DNA of 52,694 nt, taken from positions 1 to 52,694 of IMG/VR virus record IMGVR_UViG_3300035661_000082; one strand, 5' to 3'. Position 1 is the stretch's first letter, and each line of letters opens with the position of its first letter. The translations under genes were made by a program, and so were the position numbers. This DNA is from a virus. Shown here piece after piece: positions 24,361 to 33,181 of the stretch. The notes under the pieces are model-generated. The model was not told the DNA's origin. It made no database searches and was given only the letters and a program-made list of their open reading frames with translations.

Positions 24361-24514
24361 TTAACCCATAAGTTTTTTTTATTTAAGCAGCATAAAGCGT
24401 CACAAGTGCTCCTGAAAAATGGACTACCCACAAAGCATGGGCGGCTAGGATGCTCAGAGCCGGCGTAACACGGCTGGCTGATTTTCTCTTGCGAGTCTTG
24501 TATGAATGTTGGGG

Positions 24515-25036
24515 CTAACTGGAGCTTTTACCTAGCGATAGCATCCGGCGTAATTCTGTCTCTTGCACTGTGCGCTCATCCATGAGCGTAGACGCGGCAG
24601 ATATAACATATTCGATAGTAGTGGCAACATATCGTGTGATAGGAACAGAAGCTGCGGTATATGCGATATAGTCCGGCATGGATTTTGATTCTGTATATGC
24701 AATATAAGCAGACATGCGCGATTCCCTTAGCTCCTCATCCGTCGCTTGGCCGTCGAGGTGGCGTTCTGCTATTTCAATGGCTGCAATGCTGCGTGGGTCT
24801 GTAATCTGGTGCAGCACTTGGCGTATACAACAAATAGCATACCGTCGCATATCAGTATCGTTACCGTCGATGGCACGAAAACACCATATGGCATCATCAA
24901 TTCCGTTGCTATCAAGCACAGTTAAGAGTGGTAGCTCCTCGTCATCCGCTTTTACCTTACCTAAATTTTTTAACAGTTTTTCCCAACCGGTTGCGCATGG
25001 TCCGCATTGTCGTATCTTGTTTAGGGTGGTATACAT
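24515..25036 (-). CDS. Conserved phage hypothetical protein
   Basis: The protein has 173 residues. The first 110 residues (IRQCGPCATGWEKLLKNLGKVKADDEELPL, then DSNGIDDAIWCFRAI, then DPRSIAAIEIAERHLDGQATDEEL) match a conserved phage/prophage family of unknown function that I recall by its CATGW and ATDEEL motifs. The C-terminus has repeated AYIAYT blocks and may be a variable add-on. It is the last gene of the leftward early operon. Confidence 0.7.
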   Translation of the reverse strand: MYTTLNKIRQCGPCATGWEKLLKNLGKVKADDEELPLLTVLDSNGIDDAIWCFRAIDGNDTDMRRYAICCIRQVLHQITDPRSIAAIEIAERHLDGQATDEELRESRMSAYIAYTESKSMPDYIAYTAASVPITRYVATTIEYVISAASTLMDERTVQETELRRMLSLGKSSS

Positions 25037-25073
25037 AATTTTCTCTCTATTTGTGGGTGCTGGCCGGTGGGAA

Positions 25074-25439
25074 TCAGATTAGTTCCCAGTCATCTTCCGT
25101 CCAGGCTAGGAGGGCATCGGCAATGAGGGAGGCCACGTTTTTTATAAACGCGTCATAGCCAAAATCATTGATGTCGTCACCATCTTGATACTGCTCATCC
25201 TCAGGGATGTCGCAATAACCGCTTACGCGGTCAATCTGAATAATTGAACCGTCATCTCGTTGCAACCATGATTGGTCACTGGCCTCTTGGTGGATGAACA
25301 TAGTGTCATCGTGCAGGTCTAGGTAGAGCTGGTAGCTCGTACCGTTGTAATACTCGCAGGACGCGAATCCCACAAAAAATTCGATCAACACATCCTTGTT
25401 TTTTTCGAGGATGGATTCTGCGCGGGTCATGTTGTTCAT
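25074..25439 (-). CDS. Acidic hypothetical protein
   Basis: The protein has 121 residues and a clear GGAG ribosome site. It is strongly acidic (DIPEDEQYQDGDDIND), as in some DNA-mimic inhibitors and early phage proteins. No motif identifies it. It sits in the leftward early operon, where host-takeover or defence-inhibitor genes are often found, so an inhibitor role is possible. Confidence 0.6.
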   Translation of the reverse strand: MNNMTRAESILEKNKDVLIEFFVGFASCEYYNGTSYQLYLDLHDDTMFIHQEASDQSWLQRDDGSIIQIDRVSGYCDIPEDEQYQDGDDINDFGYDAFIKNVASLIADALLAWTEDDWELI

Positions 25440-25468
25440 TTTTGTCTCCTTCGTTTTTGTGGTTCAGG

Positions 25469-25765
25469 TCATTCCTGGGTGATGGTATCAAACACCACCT
25501 GGACGATTAATGGTTTACAGTCCCAGTCTCCATCCGTGGGACGAACCATAATGGATTTTTCACCCTTGATGGTGAATGCGCTGATTTCGATCAGCTCGGT
25601 CATCGGCTCATCTTCGAGGATTTCCGCCTGCATATCCGGGGGGAGAATTTCGATGCTTTCAAAAATTCGGTGCTTGAGAGGCACGCCTTCCATATAGGCG
25701 CATTCGTCCCATTCAGGCACCAAAAACTTTTCTAGTTTTTGGAACATTTCAACTTCAAATTTCAT
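25469..25765 (-). CDS. Acidic hypothetical protein, first gene of the leftward early operon
   Basis: The protein has 98 residues, acidic in its middle (PPDMQAEILEDEPMTELIE) and beta-like in its C-terminal half. The leader just upstream has a similar sequence to the leader of the next gene (tttttgtctc blocks), suggesting related ribosome-site segments. The promoter at 25815-25843 precedes it. I do not recognise the family. Confidence 0.6.
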   Translation of the reverse strand: MKFEVEMFQKLEKFLVPEWDECAYMEGVPLKHRIFESIEILPPDMQAEILEDEPMTELIEISAFTIKGEKSIMVRPTDGDWDCKPLIVQVVFDTITQE

Positions 25766-25814
25766 TTTTGTCTCTCTGTGTTTGTGGTTAAGTCCATTCC
25801 CTAACCTTGAATAA

Positions 25815-25843
25815 AGTATATGCTTTTATCACAATGAAGTCAA
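25815..25843 (-). promoter_or_regulatory. Strong leftward sigma-70 promoter
   Basis: On the minus strand TTGACT (complement of 25838-25843) and TATACT (complement of 25815-25820) are separated by 17 bases, very close to consensus. It drives the three-gene leftward operon. This is the best promoter seen in the window. Confidence 0.8.
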
Positions 25844-25879
25844 CACTTTTTTTGTGTTTTCACAATTTATTTTTCAGTC

Positions 25880-25893
25880 GGTGAGCGCTCACC
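25880..25893. promoter_or_regulatory. 14-base perfect palindrome, operator candidate
   Basis: GGTGAGCGCTCACC reads the same on both strands. It lies just upstream of the leftward promoter -35, where an activator or repressor would bind. No second copy was found by eye elsewhere in the window. Confidence 0.45.
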
Positions 25894-25917
25894 CGAGAAA
25901 TACCAAGCACAAGGCGC

Positions 25918-25950
25918 AAAAAAGCCCGGAAGGTGTTAATGCTTCCGGGC
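25918..25950 (-). terminator. Strong leftward terminator with no gene upstream of it
   Basis: GCCCGGAAG (25924-25932) pairs with CTTCCGGGC (25942-25950) around nine bases, and the A-run at 25918-25923 gives a T-run on the minus strand. A leftward transcript must come from the right, where all genes are rightward. It probably insulates the early operon from antisense transcription, or ends an unseen leftward RNA. Confidence 0.75.
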
Positions 25951-26037
25951 GGATATGTGCAAACTGCTGATTGAGGACGGCAAAAAGTCTAAGTTACCAA
26001 CATCGACAAAATAAGTATGCGCACATGCACTGCGTTT

Positions 26038-26057
26038 GTACAGCAAAATTGCTGTAC
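26038..26057. promoter_or_regulatory. Inverted repeat before the terminase genes
   Basis: GTACAGCAA and TTGCTGTAC are separated by two bases, a near-perfect 20-base dyad. The terminase small-subunit gene starts 38 bases downstream. It is a likely operator or activator site for late transcription, or a TerS recognition element near the packaging start. The sequence does not distinguish these. Confidence 0.5.
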
Positions 26058-26094
26058 TGGATAAGTTTTATAGTTAAAAGCTATACTCTCGTGC

Positions 26095-26766
26095 ATGAAT
26101 GTACAGATTAAGCGCGTAATTGATTGGACGACGATTGAGCTTGAATATCGAGCAGGGACAAAGCCGATTAGGGAAATTGCCAAGGATGCAGGGATAACAC
26201 ATGCAGCAATACAAAAACGGGCTGCAAAAGAGGAGTGGACGAGAGACATATTAGCCCGCGTGCAAGCTCGGGCGGATGATATGGTCGCCAAACAGGTTGC
26301 CAGATCAATGGTAGCCAAGACTGGGTTGGCTACCAAAACAGAAAAACAGATCGTTGAAGCCGTAGCAAGTCATGTTGCTGATGTGAAAATCAGGCATCAA
26401 AAACGGATTGATAAAGCAAGTAGCATTGTTGAAAGGATGTTTGCCGAGCTGGATATACAAACCGGTGAAGGTGCGCTCGATATGCTCGAAAGCATTGGGC
26501 AGATCATGCGCAGCGAGGACAATAATGGACGAGACAAGCTGAATGACTTTTATATGTCGGTCATTAAGTTGCCCGAGCGATCTAAAACAGCAAAAACGCT
26601 GATTGATGCGTTAAAAACGCTGATCGACTTGGAGCGCCAGGCCTACGGCATCAAAGATGCGAGCCAATCCGCAGGCGACATCATCAACAATCTACTCATC
26701 AACATCAGCAATTCAGCGCGCCCGCTGACGATTTCCCCCGTGTCGCTGGATATAGAACATGAGTAA
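26095..26766 (+). CDS. terS: Terminase small subunit (DNA-binding)
   Basis: The protein has 223 residues. The N-terminal HTH (PIREIAKDAGITHAAIQKRAAKEEW) is typical of terminase small subunits that recognise the packaging site. The remainder is helical, consistent with oligomerisation. It immediately precedes and overlaps the large subunit start by eight bases. It is the first gene of the late operon. Confidence 0.8.
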   Translation: MNVQIKRVIDWTTIELEYRAGTKPIREIAKDAGITHAAIQKRAAKEEWTRDILARVQARADDMVAKQVARSMVAKTGLATKTEKQIVEAVASHVADVKIRHQKRIDKASSIVERMFAELDIQTGEGALDMLESIGQIMRSEDNNGRDKLNDFYMSVIKLPERSKTAKTLIDALKTLIDLERQAYGIKDASQSAGDIINNLLINISNSARPLTISPVSLDIEHE

Positions 26767-28327
26767 TATGATCGGCGTTGTGCCGCAAACACCCGAACAA
26801 CTTGCCGAGTGTCTAGCAGACCCGCATTGGCGCATTTTCAGCGGTTTACTTTACAAAATCATGATCAAAGGCGATGGCGACGAAGATGGGACTGTCATTC
26901 CATTCGTCCCCAACCTCGCACAGCGTCGATTTATTGATCGTATATGGCACCGTAACGTAACATTAAAAGCGCGCCAGCTTGGTATGACGACGCTTGTTGC
27001 CATCCTTTGGCTTGATCATGCGCTTTTCACGTCCAATCAGCGGTGCGGGATTATTGCCCAAGACCTTCCCGCAGCCACGGTCATCTTCCGCGATAAAGTT
27101 AAATTTGCATACGACAACTTGCCACAAGTGTTGCGCGATGCAATGCCTCTCGTCAAAAATAGCGAGAGCGAACTATTATTTGCACACAACAATAGCTCTA
27201 TCCGCGTGGCCACGTCGATGCGATCCGGCACGATTCACCGCCTGCTTATATCAGAGTACGGAAAAATATGCGCAAAAGACCAAGGCAAAGCCCGTGAAAT
27301 TAGCACGGGTTCAATCCCAGCAGTCCCAGCAAATGGCATATTGGTCATCGAATCTACGTCCGAAGGCGCAGAAGGCGATTTTTACGATATATGCCAGCGC
27401 GCAGAATCCCTATACAACAGCAAGGCACCGCTAACACCTAAAGATTATCGCTTCCATTTTTACGCTTGGTGGCAAGAGCCAAAGTACCGTATGCCCAATA
27501 GTACCGTCGCCATATCGGTAAAAGACCACGAATACTTCGATGAAGTTGAGTGTGTTACTGGAGCAAGGATTGATATAGACCAGCGGGCTTGGTACGTCGC
27601 GACACGCGATGCGGACTTTTCCGGCAAAGAAGAGAAGATGTGGCAGGAATATCCCTCCTCCACGGTCGAGGCATGGCAGAGATCGGCGGACGGAGCTTAT
27701 TACGCAAAAGATTTAACTGAGCTGCGCAAGCGTGGCGGTATTATGCGCGTGCCAATCCTTGATTTGCCGGTGAATACGTTTTGGGATATTGGAAACTCGG
27801 ACGGCTGCGCGATCTGGTTTCACCAACACTCAAACGGCGAGGATAGGTTTATAGCCTACTATGAGGCGCATAACGAGGATTTGCAGCACTACGTTACCGA
27901 GCTGCGTAAAACGGGCTACTTGTTCGATACGCATTTTTTACCGCACGACGCGGATCACCGCCGGCTTGGAATGGTTAACCGTACAACACGCGAGATGTTG
28001 GAAGAGCTTATGCCGCGCGATGTTTTTGTCACCGTGCCAGTCATTGGCCGGATTATGGATGGCATCCACCAAGTGCGAAAGCATCTAAAGGGCGCATATT
28101 TTGATGCGGTTGAATGCAAGGAAGGGATTGCACGGCTAGAAGGCTACCGCAAGAGTTGGAATCAAAAAGATGCCCGATTCCGCGATGACACGCCTGATAA
28201 GTCCAACGGATGCAGCGAAGGCGCGGACGCGCTCAGGCAATGGGCGCAGGCCAAAGAGATAGGAATACTCGCATCAAATGCAGGATACATTTACGAAGAA
28301 GCACCACCACCCGATTGGCGAACATGA
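26759..28327 (+). CDS. terL: Terminase large subunit
   Basis: The protein has 522 residues. The ATPase motif is KARQLGMTTL, a form of Walker A used by many phage terminases, followed by the second ATPase strand (ILVIESTSEGA). The C-terminal nuclease region has acidic residues (FWDIGNSDGCAIWF and HDADHRR) and ends near residue 520. It powers DNA packaging and cuts concatemers. With no physical repeat at the contig ends, a headful mechanism is plausible but not shown. Confidence 0.9.
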   Translation: MSNMIGVVPQTPEQLAECLADPHWRIFSGLLYKIMIKGDGDEDGTVIPFVPNLAQRRFIDRIWHRNVTLKARQLGMTTLVAILWLDHALFTSNQRCGIIAQDLPAATVIFRDKVKFAYDNLPQVLRDAMPLVKNSESELLFAHNNSSIRVATSMRSGTIHRLLISEYGKICAKDQGKAREISTGSIPAVPANGILVIESTSEGAEGDFYDICQRAESLYNSKAPLTPKDYRFHFYAWWQEPKYRMPNSTVAISVKDHEYFDEVECVTGARIDIDQRAWYVATRDADFSGKEEKMWQEYPSSTVEAWQRSADGAYYAKDLTELRKRGGIMRVPILDLPVNTFWDIGNSDGCAIWFHQHSNGEDRFIAYYEAHNEDLQHYVTELRKTGYLFDTHFLPHDADHRRLGMVNRTTREMLEELMPRDVFVTVPVIGRIMDGIHQVRKHLKGAYFDAVECKEGIARLEGYRKSWNQKDARFRDDTPDKSNGCSEGADALRQWAQAKEIGILASNAGYIYEEAPPPDWRT

Positions 28328-28334
28328 GGATTAA

Positions 28335-30740
28335 ATGATGATGATTATTGGGTTTAATGATGCTGACGAAAAAAACCGGCTAAAGAGGAATGAAGCTGAT
28401 TTTCCAGTCGCTGACGTTGAGATTGGTGAAGATGAGGACATGGACGAGGACATGGGCATGGACGATGACATGGATTGCGACGGTGAATCTGATACCGACA
28501 TGGATGGCGATGGCGATGGTGAAGATGATCTTGAACTGACGTTTGAGGAATATCACCGCCTCATTATGGAGATCGACCAGCAACCCGTTTGGCGCAGCAA
28601 GGCTGACCGTGAGGCAGAATATGCTGATGGCAATCAACTCGATAGCGACCTGCTACGATTGCAGCGCGAGAACGGCATACCCCCGGCAATCGAGGACTTG
28701 ATTAGCCCGACGCTGCACTCAATCCAAGGATACGAAGCATCAAGCCGCACCGATTGGCGTGTAACCGCAAACGGCGATACTGGAAGCGATGATGTGGCCG
28801 ACGCCATCAATTTCAAACTCAATCAAGCCGAGCGCCATAGTAAAGCCGACCGCGCATGCGCCAAAGCTTTCAAGTCTCAAATCGCCGTCGGCATTGGCTG
28901 GGTCGAAGTCACGAAAGAAACCGATCCGTTTAAGTTCCCGTTTCGCTGCAATGCTATCCACAGAAACGAAATTCACTACGACATGAAGGCCGTTGAAGAT
29001 GATTTGTATGACGCTCGTTGGCTACGCAGGCAAAAGTGGATGAGCAAAGAGCGTGCAGCGGCAGCATTCCCCGAGCATAGAGATCTGATTATGTCGGGTG
29101 GCCTGGCCACTGACGCATTCGGGTATCACTCGTTTAGTTCGACCGACGGTGGCGCATCGACCGGATTGCAGAACGCACACGCAGACGGGCGAGCGTGGAC
29201 GATGCAGGAAGAGCATTGGTTCAACATCATGTCGCTTGAGGTCTGCATCAGCGAAATCTGGTATAGGCGCTACGTTGATGCGACTGTTATTCGGTTTGTC
29301 GATGGCCGAGTTGAAGAGTTTGATATTAACAATCCGCGCCATGTCGAGGCAGTTATCAGCGGCCAAGCCACGCCACGACAAGCCGTCATATCCCGTGTGC
29401 GCCGTTGCTTCTGGCTCGGACCTCGTCAACTCAGTGATGAGCCTTCACCTTATCCACATAACTACTTCCCTTATGTCCCATTCTGGGGCTACCGCGAAGA
29501 CATGACTAACATCCCCTACGGCTTTGTGCGTGGGATGTTATATCAGCAAGATGCCCTCAATTCGGGCATCAGCAAGCTTCGATGGGGCTTGTCTGTTGTG
29601 CGCGTTGAGCGCACGAAAGGCGCGGTAGAGATGAATGATGCGCAGCTTCGTCGGCAGATCGCCCGTAACGACAGCGATATTGTTCTCAACGCCGACCACC
29701 TGGCAAAGCCCGGATCACGGTTTGAGGTTCACCGCGATTACCAGCTCAACGATCAGCAACATCAAATGATCCAGGACAACAGATCAGCTATCGAGCGCGT
29801 TAGCGGCGTAACCGCGAGTTTCATGGGTAAAAAAAGCAATGCGACAAGCGGATTGCAAGAGTCAACGCAAGTCGAGCAGTCCAATCAAGGATTGGCTTGG
29901 ATGATGGATAATTTCCGGTCAGCACGCTCAATGGTAGGTGAGTTGCTTATGGCGCTGATTATCGAAGAAATGGGCGAAAATGAAACGACCGTAATCATCG
30001 AAGGCGACGCAGTTCGCGAAGACCGTACCGTTGTACTCAACAAGACTGATGTAGACCCAATGACTGGGCGCGCATATATGAGCAACGACATACAGCGCAC
30101 GCGCTTAAAGGTTGCATTGGAAGATGTGCCAAGCTCAAACAGCTACCGATCGCAACAGTTAGGTGCAATGAGCGAGGCGCTGAAGTCAATGCCAGCAGAG
30201 TATCAAAAAGCAGTATTGCCATTCCTCGTGAGTTTGATGGATGTGCCGTTTAAGCGCGATGTTGTTGAGGCTATTCGAGCCGTAGATCAGCAGCAATCAC
30301 CCGAGCAGATAAAAGAACAAATCAAGCAAGCGGTAGAGCAAGAGCGTATTCGAGGCATGATTGATCTGAAGACTAAAGAGCTTGATATTAAGAGCAAGCT
30401 GGCAGACAGCGAAGTTAAGAAGATTGATGCAACAGCAGTGCAAGTCGGCGTTCAAGCAGCGTTTGCGGCAATGCAAGCTGGCGCACAGATTGTCCAGCAA
30501 CCAGGCATCGCGCCCATTGCCGACGTTGTAATGCAGGGAGCGGGTTATCAAGTGCCGAATCCTATTGGCATTGACCCAAATTTCCCGCAGCCACAAGCTC
30601 AACCAGTTGTTCAGCCACAGCCACAAGCTCAACCAGTTATGCAGCGCCAAAACACTAGCCCGCAGTTTCCGGCCAAGCCAATCAATCCTGGGGATGGCGG
30701 TACTGGCATTGAGACAAGCACGCCAACAGACAACATTTAA
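28335..30740 (+). CDS. P22-type portal protein with acidic N-terminal insert
   Basis: The protein has 801 residues. The middle (PYGFVRGMLYQQDALNSGIS, then NDSDIVLNADHLAKPG, SGVTASFMGKKSNATSGLQES) is typical of P22-like portals that form the DNA entry ring. An unusual acidic stretch at residues about 30-67 (28420-28535) consists mainly of Asp, Glu and Met; DEDMDEDMGMDDDMD is an example. The C-terminus is a Gln/Pro-rich repeat (QPQAQPVVQPQPQAQPV). The start is one of three consecutive ATG codons. Confidence 0.85.
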   Translation: MMMIIGFNDADEKNRLKRNEADFPVADVEIGEDEDMDEDMGMDDDMDCDGESDTDMDGDGDGEDDLELTFEEYHRLIMEIDQQPVWRSKADREAEYADGNQLDSDLLRLQRENGIPPAIEDLISPTLHSIQGYEASSRTDWRVTANGDTGSDDVADAINFKLNQAERHSKADRACAKAFKSQIAVGIGWVEVTKETDPFKFPFRCNAIHRNEIHYDMKAVEDDLYDARWLRRQKWMSKERAAAAFPEHRDLIMSGGLATDAFGYHSFSSTDGGASTGLQNAHADGRAWTMQEEHWFNIMSLEVCISEIWYRRYVDATVIRFVDGRVEEFDINNPRHVEAVISGQATPRQAVISRVRRCFWLGPRQLSDEPSPYPHNYFPYVPFWGYREDMTNIPYGFVRGMLYQQDALNSGISKLRWGLSVVRVERTKGAVEMNDAQLRRQIARNDSDIVLNADHLAKPGSRFEVHRDYQLNDQQHQMIQDNRSAIERVSGVTASFMGKKSNATSGLQESTQVEQSNQGLAWMMDNFRSARSMVGELLMALIIEEMGENETTVIIEGDAVREDRTVVLNKTDVDPMTGRAYMSNDIQRTRLKVALEDVPSSNSYRSQQLGAMSEALKSMPAEYQKAVLPFLVSLMDVPFKRDVVEAIRAVDQQQSPEQIKEQIKQAVEQERIRGMIDLKTKELDIKSKLADSEVKKIDATAVQVGVQAAFAAMQAGAQIVQQPGIAPIADVVMQGAGYQVPNPIGIDPNFPQPQAQPVVQPQPQAQPVMQRQNTSPQFPAKPINPGDGGTGIETSTPTDNI

Positions 30741-30816
30741 CTATCAAGTCATATCAATTTGATAGCCATGTCATTCAAGAAATCCAATGCTAAAAAGCAT
30801 AGCGTTTTTCTATTGG

Positions 30817-30845
30817 TTGACTTCTGTTAATAGCTAGTTTATATA
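30817..30845 (+). promoter_or_regulatory. Rightward sigma-70 promoter before the scaffold and capsid genes
   Basis: TTGACT at 30817-30822 and TATATA at 30840-30845 are separated by 17 bases. It follows a short hairpin (ATGCT/AGCAT near 30787-30800) and precedes the scaffold gene at 30888. It would boost capsid production over that of portal and terminase. Confidence 0.7.
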
Positions 30846-30887
30846 TCGTCGTAAGCACGCGCAGCGATATGCGCAAAGGAAAAAACA

Positions 30888-31838
30888 ATGACTGACCAAG
30901 CTGCACTTATCGAATCATTCGGCGGAACACCCACACCAGAGCAAGCTGCCCAGCTTCTTTATGGCGATACCACTGCGGTGGAAATTGAGGAAGCGCCAGA
31001 ACCTCAAGTTGATGGCGTGGCCGATGATGATGTTGAGCCTGTTGATCCTGTTGAGACTGTTGAGCCTGTTGAGTCCGCAGATAGCGTCATCGTGGCGAAG
31101 GATGGAATCCACACCATCCCCTACGAAAAACTAACCGAAGCCCGTAACAACGCAAATACTTGGAAGGCTGAAGCCGAATCCGCACGCGCAGAGTTGGAAC
31201 GACTCCGTGCAGAAGGGCAAAGCAAGGCAGTAGAAAAGCAAATGGCGGTTGCAGAGGCTGCGATTGATGCGGGAGTTGATCCAGAACTCTTTGGCGACTT
31301 CTCCGAGGAAGACTTGAAGAAGGGCATTCTTAAGCTTGTTGATGCGGAAGTGTCAAGGAAAGTAGAGAAGCTGCTAGAGCCAATCAAAGCTCAGAAGATG
31401 CAATCGGAAGCAGATGCACACTACAGAGAAATCTACAGTGCGCACCCTGACGCTGATTCTATTTTCGAGAGCGGAGAGTTTCAGAACTGGATGGCAAGTA
31501 AGCCGGGCTTCATGCAGAAGGCACTGACTAATGCTCTTACAGCGGGAGCTGCTAAGGACATTATTGAGGTGTTCGGCCAGTACAAGGCCGAAACAGCTAA
31601 GCCCGAAACAACTAAGCCCGTATCAACAGCCAATCAAGATAAGGCAAAAGCGAAAGAAATCGTATCCAAGGCAAAACCATCAACACCAATGAGTCTTTCC
31701 GATATTCCGGGCGGACGAGTTGCAGACAATGCGGGTCGGCTTGAAGCAATCCGCCGCATGACACCCCAAGCGCAGATCGACGCGGTAATGGCACTTTCGC
31801 CAGAGCAGCGTGAGGCGTACATGAACAATCAAGTTTAG
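30888..31838 (+). CDS. Capsid scaffolding protein
   Basis: The protein has 316 residues. It is acidic and helical with no membrane segments. The N-terminus has VEPV/DPVE repeats (residues about 45-62) and the middle has coiled-coil sequence (ARAELERLRAEGQSKAVEK). The C-terminus (PQAQIDAVMALSPEQREAYM) fits a capsid-binding helix. Position directly before the major capsid gene is standard for scaffolds. Confidence 0.75.
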   Translation: MTDQAALIESFGGTPTPEQAAQLLYGDTTAVEIEEAPEPQVDGVADDDVEPVDPVETVEPVESADSVIVAKDGIHTIPYEKLTEARNNANTWKAEAESARAELERLRAEGQSKAVEKQMAVAEAAIDAGVDPELFGDFSEEDLKKGILKLVDAEVSRKVEKLLEPIKAQKMQSEADAHYREIYSAHPDADSIFESGEFQNWMASKPGFMQKALTNALTAGAAKDIIEVFGQYKAETAKPETTKPVSTANQDKAKAKEIVSKAKPSTPMSLSDIPGGRVADNAGRLEAIRRMTPQAQIDAVMALSPEQREAYMNNQV

Positions 31839-31850
31839 AGGACTTAAAAA

Positions 31851-33143
31851 ATGGCAGGCGAAAAAACATTTGCTGCGTATGGTGATAAAACGAACATGAT
31901 CGACCAGGCCGTCGGCCTGTTCGCAACTCACATGCAGCGCAACTCTTCAATAGCTCGACTCACCGGTCCCATGCCCAAGGGCACGGCTGGCGCAGAAGCT
32001 ACATTGCGTAAACAAACTACCCAACACATGCCCATTGTGCGCTGTACCGACCTTTCTAAAGGTCGCGGCGCTGACGTGACTTTCCACCTGTTGAATCCAA
32101 CCAACGCGAAACCGATCATGGGCAAGTCCTATGCCGAAGGTCGCGGTACTGGCATGTCTATCACGCAAGCCGAACTTCGTGTTGACCAAGCGCGCTTCCC
32201 AATCGACTTGGGCGACGTGATGACAACTATCCGTTCACCTGTTGATTTCCGCGCCCTTGGCCGTCCAGTCGCGCAAAACCTTATGGATCGCTATGTTGAT
32301 CAAACCCTGCTCGTTCACATGGCGGGCGCTCGCGGCTTCCATAACAACGTTGAGTGGGTTATCCCAACCAACGCAGATGCCGACTTCAATAGCATCATGG
32401 TGAACCAGGTCAAAGCGCCATCAAAAAACCGTCACTACATTGCCGATGGTTCTGCGGTTAAGCCATTCACTGTGGCGGCTGGTGAAGTCGACTTGCAATC
32501 AACTGACATTTTCAAAATGGACGTTGTGGATTCAATGCGCACCGTGCTTGATCAGATTCCATTGCCTCCCCCGATCGTCATGTTCGAGGGCGATAAAGCG
32601 GCATCTGATTCACCACTTCGCGTATGGATGATGAGTCCAGCGCAGTACAACAAGTTTGCATCGGATAGCTCATTCCGTTCGCTGCAAGCAAGTTCAATGG
32701 CGCGTGCAAGCCAGGCTAATCAGCATCCATTGTTCTTGGGAGAGGCTGGCTTGTGGAACGGGTTCTTGCTTATCAAGATGCCGCGTCCGATTCGCTTCTA
32801 CTCGGGCGATACCATCAATTATTGCGCATCGAACACCAGCGAAACCGAGTCATCTTGCGTTGTACCTGCGTCGTTCGGCACTGGGTTTGCAGTTGACCGC
32901 TCGCTCATTCTCGGCGGACAAGCAATTGCAGAAGCCTTTGCAGCGTCCGACAAGTCTGGCATTCCGTTCTTTTGGAGCGAGAAGGAGCTTGACCACGCCG
33001 ACAAGATTGAATTGCTGATTGGCGCGATTCGTGGCGTAAGTAAGATCAAATTTGAAGTCGATACCGGCCTGGGCAAAGAGTTCACGGACAACGGCATTAT
33101 TGCAGTTGACACCGCTGTTTCTACCATTGGCACACGCAACTAA
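31851..33143 (+). CDS. Major capsid protein (N4 gp56/DUF4043-like)
   Basis: The protein has 430 residues. The N-terminal part (MTTIRSPVDFRALGRPVAQNLMDRYVDQTLL) and the long SPAQYNKFASDSSFRSLQ segment match the N4 gp56/DUF4043 capsid family (HK97 fold). The preceding scaffold and following decoration-like gene support this. The gene follows the scaffold by 12 bases. A short GGGGC-GAAA-GCCCC hairpin comes after it. Confidence 0.85.
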   Translation: MAGEKTFAAYGDKTNMIDQAVGLFATHMQRNSSIARLTGPMPKGTAGAEATLRKQTTQHMPIVRCTDLSKGRGADVTFHLLNPTNAKPIMGKSYAEGRGTGMSITQAELRVDQARFPIDLGDVMTTIRSPVDFRALGRPVAQNLMDRYVDQTLLVHMAGARGFHNNVEWVIPTNADADFNSIMVNQVKAPSKNRHYIADGSAVKPFTVAAGEVDLQSTDIFKMDVVDSMRTVLDQIPLPPPIVMFEGDKAASDSPLRVWMMSPAQYNKFASDSSFRSLQASSMARASQANQHPLFLGEAGLWNGFLLIKMPRPIRFYSGDTINYCASNTSETESSCVVPASFGTGFAVDRSLILGGQAIAEAFAASDKSGIPFFWSEKELDHADKIELLIGAIRGVSKIKFEVDTGLGKEFTDNGIIAVDTAVSTIGTRN

Positions 33144-33151
33144 AATCTAAC

Positions 33152-33165
33152 GGGGCGAAAGCCCC
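33152..33165 (+). promoter_or_regulatory. GNRA-loop hairpin between capsid and next gene
   Basis: GGGGC (33152-33156) pairs with GCCCC (33161-33165) around GAAA, a very stable RNA tetraloop. It has no T-run, so it is more likely an mRNA stability or processing element that sets the capsid to decoration ratio. Confidence 0.5.
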
Positions 33166-33181
33166 AATGAGGTAAACACAC

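Larger units (their letters stand above)
23797..24514. other. Long non-coding region between two leftward units
   Basis: No gene with a supported start was found in these 718 bases. The part before 24060 has a C-rich tract (CCCCCCC near 23870) and no clear structure. The part from 24120 to 24340 is strongly AT-rich, with a TATATC/TATC microsatellite at about 24168-24233, and is the best candidate for an unwinding region or origin. The part from 24361 to 24514 follows a gene stop on the minus strand and has several short stems. A terminator for the leftward operon lies at 24337-24360. Confidence 0.6.
25766..26094. other. Divergent control region between early and late operons
   Basis: These 329 bases hold a leftward promoter, a 14-base palindrome, a terminator reading leftward and a 20-base dyad before the terminase genes. 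They mark the switch between the leftward early operon and the long rightward late operon. No gene was recognised. Confidence 0.7.

Noticed and set aside
26994-27434. 146-residue overlapping ORF inside the terminase large subunit
   Set aside because: It has no ribosome site and a shadow-like composition, unlike the two overlap cases reported as findings.
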